From the NCBI GenBank assembly GCA_004009845.1, contig RMBW01000262.1, positions 1 through 18,109 on the forward strand: DNA of 18,109 nt, given 5' to 3'. Each line of letters starts with the position of its first letter. The stretch's first letter is position 1. Source of the stretch: Davidsoniella eucalypti (lineage: Eukaryota > Ascomycota > Sordariomycetes > Microascales > Ceratocystidaceae). Both the position numbers and the translations under genes were made by a program. Shown in pieces: positions 6,661 to 14,447 of this stretch. Under the pieces are notes generated by a model. It was not told the DNA's origin, searched no databases, and saw only the letters and a program-made list of their open reading frames with translations.

Positions 6661-7645
6661 GGCAGAAAAAATATACTACCTAACTAATGTTTTTCTGATT
6701 ACAAATACCAATAAAACAACCCGTGTACGCTGAAACCAATATTGCAACATCAATAAATTCCTGCCTAATCCTTGGCGTGCCCGAAACTCTTGGGGCGTGT
6801 ATATTCTGCATCTGCGACGCCCAGGGGGGGTGCAATCCGACCACGAGAGGTACTAGTCCTTCTGCTTCCGGTCACGACTTAGCCGGGCCTGTTCCCGGGG
6901 CGTACGGGAAGCCTTGGAGGTACATGGTGTCATCATTTCCCCCTGCCTGTCGCAGGAAAAATGGTTGAAAAGGCGGTGTAAAAATAGAGGGGGCGCCGTC
7001 GGGCGCATTCGGAGGGTTTCCAGGGCCTGGTAAATGCAATTCTGTGGGATGGGGGGTCCGTGTTGACCCCCGGAAAGACCGGACAGAGGGTGCATGCACC
7101 CCCAAAAATGTAAAAAAAGGGTGTGAAAATCCTAGCGACCTTAGCGCACGGCTAACGGGGTCGTACAGGAGTAGATGGCCTGTTGGCTGCAATGGAGGGG
7201 TGTATGCCGTGGAGACTCTGTGTCTATTCCGGTTCGACTACGACTTAGCCGGGCTGGTTCCCAGGGCGTACAATCGACACCCTTTCAACAGGCGTGTGCA
7301 CTCATACAGGTCCATTTTAGCGGGATGACAGAGGTCTACATCAGACTCTATTTCTGCGGAGAACCAGCGTAATCCCGAGGTTAATGTCGGCTTAATTTCA
7401 GAGAACGTTACAGAGGTACTACTTCCGCGACGATTTGCATCGTTTTACGGGTACTTGACGGCTTCACTTCAGTAAGCAGCGGCATAACAGGGGGAAAACG
7501 TCGGCTCAATTACAAAGAGAGGACGGGTAAATAAAGATAAGGCATTTTCACAGCGCCAAAAAGAGGGGTAATTATCACCAAAAAACGAAGGTATAATAAC
7601 AGAAACGAAGGGTGATCGCGTCAAACGTCGACGATCTAAAGGTTG
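6661..7645. other. Internal region of element D, non-coding
   Basis: No gag, pol or known RNA gene is seen. It has internal repeats: a 32-bp pair with 3 mismatches at 6874-6905 and 7240-7271 (ACGACTTAGCCGGG...GGGCGTAC), embedded in weaker similarity on the left side; and short diverged pairs such as GTCGGCTTAATTTCAGAGA at 7386 against a similar stretch at 7500. The first about 80 bases next to the 3' LTR vaguely match the 3' ends of E and F. Open frames of 65-106 codons occur on both strands without recognisable motifs. Confidence 0.6.
6874..7271. repeat. Direct repeat pair inside element D
   Basis: Copies at 6874-6905 and 7240-7271, 366 bp apart, match at 29 of 32 positions. Both follow a CTTCCGGT or ATTCCGGTT stretch, so the duplicated unit was larger and has decayed on the left. 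Confidence 0.7.
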
Positions 7646-7656
7646 ATCGGCCACAA
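7646..7656 (-). promoter_or_regulatory. Self-primer binding site of element D
   Basis: The minus strand reads TTGTGGCCGAT two bases inside the LTR. It is complementary to ATCGGCCACAA inside D's LTR (7711-7721). The core differs from that of A and B (GGTCTC versus GGCCAC), and both partners carry the change. Confidence 0.78.
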
Positions 7657-7658
7657 AA

Positions 7659-7837
7659 TGAGAGGATCTAAGGAGGGACGAGGCCAACAATCTTAGAAAG
7701 GGTGATTAGATTGTGGCCGATGGAGAGAAGGACTATTATCTGTTGGAATAACGGCGGGAAGACGTCCCTATTTATAACCGTTTTGCTTAGGCTTAGATCA
7801 AGCTTAGCCGAACCAACCAGGGCCTTAGACCCTTACA
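7659..7837 (-). repeat. 5' LTR of element D with promoter
   Basis: 179 bp, identical to 6464-6642. On the minus strand a canonical TATAAATA (7776-7769) lies 55 bases before the putative transcript start ATCGGCCACAA (7721-7711). The right flank ACGAA is followed by C's gag in frame. Confidence 0.92.
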
Positions 7838-7839
7838 AC

Positions 7840-9306
7840 GAAGCCTTCTGTATTATTAAACAGAAACTAGCCCTGGCTCGTGTCCACCTCCTAGACCCCA
7901 GCCAGGAGCCCCCTGAGGGTTACACGCTGTCGGCCGTAGGCCTACCCGAGGATCGACCCTGGAGTAGACCCGGCTGGTGCTACCTTGCCCTCTTTAAACG
8001 CAAGGAACGCGCGCGCCTCGCTGCCACCCTCGGATTCTGCCCTGCCTCCCGTGATATCCTTAGTCACAGTCAGCACTTCCACAGCCACCTAGGCCACCTC
8101 TCTTTCACCAGCGGTTTTGTCGGCCACGTCCACATCGGCCAAGCCCGTACGCGTCAGGAACGCGTTGCTCGAACCTCGCTCCGTCCTTCCCTCCTCAAGT
8201 CACCTTTCATGGGCCTGCCTCGCACCCCTACGCGAACTCGCTCCAAAGCCAAGGAGACCACGGAGCAGCTCATCTCTACCGAAACCACCCACGCACGCAC
8301 ATTGAGCAGAGTAACCACCTCACGCAACCCGCTGCCCGCAGATGATGACGACGCCAGTAAGAACCCTTCGGACACCTCTGACTTAGCCCGCCTCGCTGAG
8401 AGTATGAGACCACGCGACACGTACCCTGAATCAGATCGTGGCCGCCAACCCTCTCGCGAAGCTGACCGTCTGGATTCTCTACAAGATGACATGGTAGAAA
8501 TGAAGTCCATGATGAACCGACTAGGTCAAATGCTGTTCGCCAAAGAGCGTCATGATACTACCGCTCCTCCGCTACCGGCTGCCCCTGCTCCTCAGCCACT
8601 ACCCGCCTCTTCCAGCCAAGCCCTACCCCGTCAGGTCCAGCCCCTACTCAACGAATTTAGCGGCTCGCACTCTGACTACGAGATCTGGAGAAGGCTGGCA
8701 ACGAACAAGATGTTGATCGATGGAGCAGCCCTCGGCGGTGACCTCTCTAAGGCAGTCTACCTGTACAGCCGCTTAGGTGCAACCACACAGGCCAAGCTAA
8801 ACGTTTTCTTCGACTCCATTTGCCAACGTTCCAGACCCTACGACTTACTGCTGGAGAAACTCGACGATATGTTCCGGTCGCGCGAACGACTCACTAACGC
8901 TCGCATCGCCTTCTACAAGTCTGCTCAGGGAGATCGTGAAGCCTTCAAAGCCTTCCACCTCCGATTCGAAACCCTAGCCATGGAAGCCGGCATTCACGAC
9001 GACACCACGTTGATTGACATCCTACGTTCTGCCATGCGTGACGATTTGATTGAACGCACCGGATGGGCTTGGGAGTCCAACTCATACCACGCTATCATCG
9101 ACAGCCTCTTGAAACACTTCGACCGCCCCACTGGTAAGCGCCACGCCATCGAGTCCACCCCCAAGCCAGAACACGCCAAGTCGAGCAACTGGAGAGAGCG
9201 GCCCGACCAACAGACCCGTCGGGAGAACCGCCCCCAGCCCGCTGCCCGCTCAGAGAGACCCAAACTGTCTGAGTCGGAACGACACCGGCTGATGCGTGAA
9301 AACGCA
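7840..9306 (+). pseudogene. gag: Element C gag, main part, cut before the zinc knuckle
   Basis: There are 489 codons in frame with the 24 codons at 6204. Order: conserved Gag N-terminal region (RPGWCYLALFKRKERARLA, LGFCPASRD, GHLSF), a low-complexity Arg/Ser/Thr region, then the capsid-like domain (YEIWRRLATNKMLIDG, AKLNVFFDSI, LEKLDDMFRSR, FHLRFETLAMEAG). It ends MRENA followed by TGA, and that stop is the first three bases of element E's LTR at 9307. The gag of E continues the same sequence with CFICGLKDHIARRC, so C's knuckle must lie beyond E. An open frame also runs upstream through D's LTR from 7702, but that part is not gag. No frameshift is seen apart from the insertions. Confidence 0.9.
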
Positions 9307-9487
9307 TGAGACGATATACGAGGAGTTGCAATGAAAACTGGTCGTAAAAGAGTAGTTCGATTGAGACCGATGAAGGAGAAAGAGAAACTAAGACTAATAA
9401 TCGGCGGGAATAGGTCCCTACTTATAGCCGATTCTAGTACTGACAAGGGATGCCTTGGCTAACCTTACTAGGCCTTAGTCTCTTACA
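9307..9487 (-). repeat. LTR of element E (family 1, 3' LTR)
   Basis: 181 bp, TG...CA; three differences from A's LTR. It contains TTGAGACCGAT (9361-9371) and the minus-strand TATAAGTA (9426-9419). Its first three bases close C's gag frame. Confidence 0.92.
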
Positions 9488-9503
9488 ATAGTCTCCCCCC
9501 CCA
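9488..9503 (-). promoter_or_regulatory. Polypurine tract of element E
   Basis: The minus strand reads ATGGGGGGGGAGACTAT directly at the LTR start TGTAAG. A G-run with terminal ACTAT is shared with F and similar in D. Confidence 0.72.
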
Positions 9504-9721
9504 TCGGCAGAAAAATTACACTAATTTTACGTCTAAACATACAAAAAACACCCCTGTAGCATGGTGTATACAAACTTAAAACCGCATAGTACCTTGGTAC
9601 TCGATATCCAAAAACAGAAATAACTCTAGAAACAGAAATAACTCCAAAATAGGTCAGCAATCTTATCCTGCAGACGCTCGGGTGTGCAGGTGACCAAGGT
9701 GGTGCAGCCAATATTGCTGCC
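9504..9721 (-). other. 3' untranslated region of element E
   Basis: About 220 bp of AT-rich sequence without a gene between the pol stop and the purine tract. It holds a 15-bp direct repeat, AAACAGAAATAACTC, at 9612 and 9630 (period 18), also present in F. Nothing else recognisable. Confidence 0.7.
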
Positions 9722-12700
9722 TTAGCCTACCATCAGTGGACTGCGTGTGTCCATACTCGTACCATGGTCCTTCTCGGGGCCATCCTCTGGTAGCAACCAG
9801 GCAGTGTAAAGGGATTGGAGGGTCACGTTCCAATTCTTTTTCGTCTTCTCCGTGAAGACCAACCATGCTGCAGTGTCCTTCACGTGTTCCAATGGTTCCC
9901 AGGTAGCATCTTGGTAACCTTTCCATTTGACCAAGGCTTGCGTGTGTCCATGGCGGGTACGTTGCTTGACGATTGCTTCCACTCTGTACTCGCCTGTTTC
10001 CACAGAGTCGTCTTCAAGTGCTTCCCTAGCCGTGATAGCCGCGGGCTCATCATCAGGTACTTCCTGCGAAGGTAAGGGGTTGTTGGGAGCTCGGCGGATT
10101 AGGCTTACGTGGAAAACAGGATGGATGCCTGTGGGCACGTTCAATCGTACGTTGTGAGTGCCTGTAACCTCTAGGACTGTGTACAGTCTGGCCAACCAGT
10201 CTAACTTCTTGGACGGTCTCTCCGTGGTCAGGTTCTTCGTGTTGAGGTATACCTTATCTCCCACTCTGAAACTCTCGGATGGTTGACGGAGACGGTTGGC
10301 GCTGGTTTCCTGGTGTTCCTGGGTGGCAGCCATAGCTACGATCGCGAATTGGGTTGCGTCGCTTAGTTTGGACAGCCATTCCTGGGCGCCACAAACAGGA
10401 GATTTGTCAGAGGCAGGGGGACCTTGAACGGAGGGTTCAATAATGTCCACGTTGAAACCATGCGTGGTGAAGAAAGGGGAGAGGCCAGTGGTTGAGGAAA
10501 TTCGGTTGTTGAGGGCCAATTGCGCTTGGGGCAGTAGTGAGGCCCAGTCGTCCTGTGCGAAGGAACAGAAATTGCGCAAGTACGTTTCAATCTCCTGATT
10601 GCTGCGCTCCTGACTACCATCAGTCTGGGGGTGGAAGGCCGTAGATAGGCGGCGTTGAATCCCAAAGCGACGGCATACTTCGCCCCAAAACAGCTGAGCA
10701 AATTGAGGCCCTCTGTCGGAGACGATTGCAAGGGGGAAGCCGTGGTGGGAAAAGACGTGAATCAGCAGGGCTTCAGCAGTGGCTTGTGCGGTAATGGCCT
10801 TCATAGGGATCAGGATTTGCGACTTCGATAGGCGGTCGGTGACTCCTAGAATAGAAGTGTAACCAGCAGAAGGGGGTAATGGGCCGATAAAGTCCATGGC
10901 CAGTTCAGACCAAGGTCTGGACGGTACTGGCAGGGGCTTCAACAGGCCGCGCTTCTGCTCTCGCCAAATCTTGCTTTTTCCACAAGAAGAGCAATTCGAC
11001 ACGAATTGTCGGACATCGTTGGTTAGGCCAGGCCAGGCATATTCGCGCGAAACTAAGTCACGGGTGATTGCTCTGCCGGGGTGGCCTGCGAGGGTAGAGT
11101 CGTGAATTTGCTGGATGATTCTGGTCCTCAGGGGTTCGTGGTGAGGGACCCAAAGTCTATCACGCCAGCGTAGTCTACCTTCCGAGTCTAGCTTGCACTC
11201 GCTCATTTGCCATTGCAAACCCCAGTCGGCTGGGAATGAGCGAGCTCCTTCTCGTACTAGTTTACGAGCTAACCACCAACGGTTGCATTGGGTCAGAGCC
11301 TGGTTCCATAGGCTAGTCATCTCGGGGTCCGCGAAGGGGGAGGTCACAGCTTCCTTAGTCGCCTTGTCGTCAGTCGGCGCGTCCTTGTCAGGCTCCTGAG
11401 CCCAAACTGCGCCGATTACCACCAGGTCGTTGCTTGACTCACTCTTCTCGAGGAGTTGGTGGAAGCGACTAGCCAGCCTGTCGTCACTTTCGTCGGCTGG
11501 CATATCCTGGTCCCTTCTAGACAGGGCGTCTGGCACAACTTGCTCAGTACCTGGGCGGTGGCGTAGGCAGAAACTAAAGTCCGAAAGCTCATATCCCCAG
11601 CGGCGCTGTCTCTCAGCCAGCGTTCTCTTGGTCTGAAAGTATTCCAAGTTCCGGTGATCAGTCCACACCACAAAGTCGACCCCTAGGAGGAAATGGCGCC
11701 ATTCGCGAATGGACCAGTAGATGGCCAACATCTCCTTGTCGTGAATGGGGTAGTTGGCTTCGGGGGGTGTGAGTTTGCGAGAAAGGAAGGCAATGGGGTG
11801 CATGAGGCCATCATCTCCTCGTTGAGACAATTCTGCTCCCAGGGCGTAACCGGAAGAGTCCGCGGTTAATACCGTTTCTCTCAGCGGGTCAAAGGGGGTC
11901 AAAACAGGGGGAGTGAGGAAGGCTCTCTTAACCTCGGCGAAAGCGTGCGCACATGCGTCAGACCAGACAAAGGGGGTATCCTTCTTGGTTAACCCTACCA
12001 TCGGCGCTATCATTTCAGACAGTCGGGGCACAAAGTCTCGATAGAAGTTGACAAAGCCGATGAAACCACGTAGACCTTTCAAAGTTGTGGGAGAATTCCA
12101 GTTGCGAATCGCAAGGGTTTTCTCAGGGTCTGCCTTGATGCCAATACCCGGGCCAACGATGAAGCCGAGGAACTTGATTTCCTTGGCTAGGAACTGGCAC
12201 TTGCGAAGGTCGAGTTGCAAGCCGGCTAGATCGAGTGCATGGACAATTTCGAGCACTAATTTCCTGTGCTCTTCCTCAGTACCACTGGAGTAGATGTCCA
12301 CGTCGTCAATGTATGCGCTGCAACTGACGCCTAGCCACTTTCGGAGGACCGAGTTGATGTAGCGTTGAAACGCAGCAGGGGCATTCGTCAGGCCAAAGGG
12401 GATCACGTTCCACTCGAAGGCCCCTAGAGGAGTCCGAAAGGCGGTTAACTCCTCATAACCAGGGGCAATCCGAATACGATGAAATGCGGCAATAACGTCC
12501 ACCTTGGAGACCCATTTAGCAGCCGAGATTTGCCGAAGAGTGTCGTGGATAAGGGGTAAGGGGTATGAGTCCTTTTTGGAAATAGCGTTAACTGCGCGGT
12601 AGTCTACGCAGAAACGAATTCCACCTCCAGGTTTCTTTACAAATAGAACTGGGGAGCCCACTTCAGACTTTGTGTCTTTTATCCATCTTGTAGACAACAG

Positions 12701-13354
12701 TTCGGTCAATGTCTTCTGCATTACCAATAGTTCTGCGCGAGACAGCGGATACAACGATTGTACAGGTAACGTTTTTCCTTCCAGCAGCTCGATTTTCAAG
12801 TCTACTCCAGGCCGGTGTGGCGGGAGGTCCTTCGAGGCTTTGGCTTCGAACGCAGAGGCGACAGGTCTTAACCATTCTGGGAGGGGAGGTCTTTCCAGTT
12901 CTTTCTGTTCTAACGCTCTGTTAACATCTTCTAGTGTGATGCGGTAAACAGCAGTGTCGTCGTTGTCGCAGAGTTTGTGGAATTCCTCAGGTGTTAACTC
13001 CTCAGCCGTAGTGACTTCAATTTGTCCAGAACGAGGGTGCAGGTGTACATCGTGGTTGATGAGCCAGCGTTGACCGAGTATCAGGTCTTCGGTTTGGCCG
13101 GGGACGACGTAGGCCCAAATGTCCTCGTGGTGGTCAGGTAGGTGCAGCGTAAACTGGGCTATCTGAGTGATGACAGGTGGGTCGGACTGGGAGGAGGCGA
13201 GGGAGACCTTGCGTGGCTCGATAGGCTGGGTCTGGGTGGCGTAGTGGAGTAGGCGCGGAGGGACGACGGCGAGGCAGAGGCAGCCACTGTCGACGAGAGC
13301 TTTAGTCGAAAGTTCATTAATAGACAAATCTAAGTATAAACCTTTAGCTCCCAT
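9722..13354 (-). CDS. pol: Element E Pol polyprotein, complete and open
   Basis: 1210 residues counted from the ATG at 13354; the frame is open up to the gag stop (about 13432), so with -1 frameshifting the protein would be about 25 residues longer. Retropepsin D22-S-G; reverse transcriptase D286 and YIDD 348-351; RNase H acids D499, E541, D566, D609; integrase zinc finger H751, H758, C788, C791; integrase triad D821, D880, E916 with the canonical 35-residue spacing; a GPY/F-like region about 1030-1080; chromodomain 1123-1175 with aromatic cage residues Y1123, W1144, Y1147. Every catalytic residue is present. The chromodomain would read H3K9 methylation and steer insertion to heterochromatin (known for the group, inferred here). 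The element as a whole is disabled only because F splits its gag. Confidence 0.95.
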   Translation of the reverse strand: MGAKGLYLDLSINELSTKALVDSGCLCLAVVPPRLLHYATQTQPIEPRKVSLASSQSDPPVITQIAQFTLHLPDHHEDIWAYVVPGQTEDLILGQRWLINHDVHLHPRSGQIEVTTAEELTPEEFHKLCDNDDTAVYRITLEDVNRALEQKELERPPLPEWLRPVASAFEAKASKDLPPHRPGVDLKIELLEGKTLPVQSLYPLSRAELLVMQKTLTELLSTRWIKDTKSEVGSPVLFVKKPGGGIRFCVDYRAVNAISKKDSYPLPLIHDTLRQISAAKWVSKVDVIAAFHRIRIAPGYEELTAFRTPLGAFEWNVIPFGLTNAPAAFQRYINSVLRKWLGVSCSAYIDDVDIYSSGTEEEHRKLVLEIVHALDLAGLQLDLRKCQFLAKEIKFLGFIVGPGIGIKADPEKTLAIRNWNSPTTLKGLRGFIGFVNFYRDFVPRLSEMIAPMVGLTKKDTPFVWSDACAHAFAEVKRAFLTPPVLTPFDPLRETVLTADSSGYALGAELSQRGDDGLMHPIAFLSRKLTPPEANYPIHDKEMLAIYWSIREWRHFLLGVDFVVWTDHRNLEYFQTKRTLAERQRRWGYELSDFSFCLRHRPGTEQVVPDALSRRDQDMPADESDDRLASRFHQLLEKSESSNDLVVIGAVWAQEPDKDAPTDDKATKEAVTSPFADPEMTSLWNQALTQCNRWWLARKLVREGARSFPADWGLQWQMSECKLDSEGRLRWRDRLWVPHHEPLRTRIIQQIHDSTLAGHPGRAITRDLVSREYAWPGLTNDVRQFVSNCSSCGKSKIWREQKRGLLKPLPVPSRPWSELAMDFIGPLPPSAGYTSILGVTDRLSKSQILIPMKAITAQATAEALLIHVFSHHGFPLAIVSDRGPQFAQLFWGEVCRRFGIQRRLSTAFHPQTDGSQERSNQEIETYLRNFCSFAQDDWASLLPQAQLALNNRISSTTGLSPFFTTHGFNVDIIEPSVQGPPASDKSPVCGAQEWLSKLSDATQFAIVAMAATQEHQETSANRLRQPSESFRVGDKVYLNTKNLTTERPSKKLDWLARLYTVLEVTGTHNVRLNVPTGIHPVFHVSLIRRAPNNPLPSQEVPDDEPAAITAREALEDDSVETGEYRVEAIVKQRTRHGHTQALVKWKGYQDATWEPLEHVKDTAAWLVFTEKTKKNWNVTLQSLYTAWLLPEDGPEKDHGTSMDTRSPLMVG

Positions 13355-13396
13355 CTGAGTTCTAACTATCTCTTCCCCTATCTTCGTATCCTCCTT

Positions 13397-13432
13397 GTCA
13401 GGGCGCGACTTGTCCTGACTTCCTAAAAATCC
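13397..13432 (-). promoter_or_regulatory. Gag-pol junction of element E: T5 run plus hairpin
   Basis: Gag ends GAT TTT TAG as in B. The stem is GTCAGG/CCTGAC (plus arms 13414-13419 and 13397-13402) with the same 11-nt loop as in B. Two stem pairs differ from B and both are compensated. The ATG that opens pol in B is absent here, but the -1 frame is continuous from gag into pol, which favours frameshifting or reinitiation at the ATG at 13354. Confidence 0.55.
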
Positions 13433-14033
13433 AACTCTATGAGGTCGTGCTCCGACCCGTTATCCGCCGCTTTAGAGTCAACCTTGGCTACCGTGGTGGT
13501 GGTGTTATCCGGGGGAGGCAGCGCGCGATCCATGGCAAGTTCGTCGTACTTGGCGATTTCCTCACGCATCACCGTGCGTATGGCGTTGATAGATAGCTGG
13601 TTGTTCGAGGGGCCTGGCTGGGAAGAGCGCTGGGGGCAACGGCGTGCGATGTGATCCTTGAGCCCACAGATAAAGCATGCGTTTTCACGCATTAAACGGT
13701 GTCGTTCCGACTCGGAAAGTTTTGGTCTCTCCGAACGGGCAGCAGGCTGGGGGCGGTTCTCCCGACGAGTCTGTTGGTTGGGCCGCTCTCTCCAGTTGCT
13801 CGACTTAGTATGCTCAGGTTTGGGGGTCGATTCGATAGCGCGGCGCTTACCAGTGGGGCGGTCGAAGTGCTTCAAGAGGTCGTCGATGATAGCATGGTAG
13901 GAGTTGGACTTCCAAGCCCATCCGGTGCGTTCAATCAGATCGTCACGCATGGCAGAACGCAGGATGTCAATTAGCGTGGTGTCGTCGTGGATGCCGGCTT
14001 CCATGGCTAGGGTCTCGAAGCGGAGGTGGAAGG
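13423..14033 (-). pseudogene. gag: Element E gag, C-terminal third, cut by element F
   Basis: From the junction at 14033 the frame reads through the end of the capsid-like domain (FHLRFETLAMEAGIHDD, RSAMRDDLIERTGWAW), a basic linker and one CCHC knuckle, CFICGLKDHIARRC, to a tail ending DLIELDF. It matches C's gag very closely in the shared part and supplies the knuckle that C lacks in this window. The missing N-terminal two thirds should lie to the right of F. Confidence 0.88.
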
Positions 14034-14214
14034 TGAGACGATATACGAGGAGTTGCGATGAAAACTGGTCGTAAAAGAATAGTTCGATTGAGACCGATGA
14101 AGGAGAAAGAGAAACTAAGACTAATAATCGGCGGGAATAGGTCCCTACTTATAGCCGATTCTAGTACCGACAAGGAATGCCTTGGCTAACCTTACTAGGC
14201 CTTAGTCTCTTACA
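14034..14214 (-). repeat. LTR of element F (family 1, 3' LTR)
   Basis: 181 bp, one difference from A's LTR (ACCGAC for ACTGAC). It contains TTGAGACCGAT (14088-14098) and the minus-strand TATAAGTA (14153-14146). Confidence 0.92.
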
Positions 14215-14447
14215 ATAGTCTCCCCCCCCATCGGCAGAAAAATTACACTAATTTTACGTCTAAACATACAAAAACACCCCTGTAGCATGGTGTATACAAA
14301 CTTAAAACCGTATAGTACCCCGGTACTCGATATCAAAAAACAGAAATAACTCCAGAAACAGAAATAACTCCAAAATAGGTCAGCAATCTTATCCTGCAGA
14401 CGCTCGGGTGTGCAGGTGACCAAGGTGGTGCAGCCAATATTGCTGCC
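14215..14447 (-). other. Polypurine tract and 3' untranslated region of element F
   Basis: The purine tract is at 14215-14230 (minus strand, G-run then AGACTAT before the LTR). The rest matches E's 3' region with a handful of differences, including the 18-bp-period repeat of AAACAGAAATAACTC at 14338 and 14356. No gene. Confidence 0.75.

Larger units (their letters stand above)
6464..7837 (-). mobile_element. Element D: short non-autonomous LTR retrotransposon
   Basis: The element is 1374 bp, bounded by two identical 179-bp LTRs (6464-6642 and 7659-7837) and a perfect duplication ACGAA (6459-6463 and 7838-7842). Purine tract and primer site show minus orientation. The 1016-bp internal part has no recognisable gag or pol and only short, unsupported frames, so it must use proteins of other elements. 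LTR identity means a very recent insertion. It resembles TRIM-type elements but with a longer interior. Confidence 0.9.
5933..9306 (+). mobile_element. Element C: Ty3/Gypsy chromovirus, remnant interrupted by D1 and D
   Basis: This is the only plus-strand element. It starts inside its primer site (GATAACTTC follows directly on B's LTR), continues with leader and gag, and ends where element E is inserted. Its leader is closely similar to A's, so it looks like family 1. Its 5' LTR should lie left of B, and its zinc knuckle, pol and 3' LTR right of E and F, all outside the window. Excluding D1 and D, about 1.8 kb of C is present. Confidence 0.85.
9307..14033 (-). mobile_element. Element E: Ty3/Gypsy chromovirus with complete pol frame
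   Basis: Minus-strand element inserted in C's gag; left flank candidate duplication ACGCA (9302-9306). It shows 3' LTR (9307-9487), polypurine tract, 3' untranslated region, open pol and the C-terminal third of gag. Element F cuts the gag at 14033/14034; the rest of gag, the leader and the 5' LTR should lie beyond F. Confidence 0.88.

Noticed and set aside
6661..7645. Captured host gene inside element D
   Set aside because: Open frames of up to 106 codons on both strands show no family motif, no splice-like structure and no better support than chance.
7702..7839. Start of C's gag frame inside D's LTR
   Set aside because: The open frame continues into the LTR only by chance; the true N-terminus is at 6204 and the junction is marked by the ACGAA duplication.
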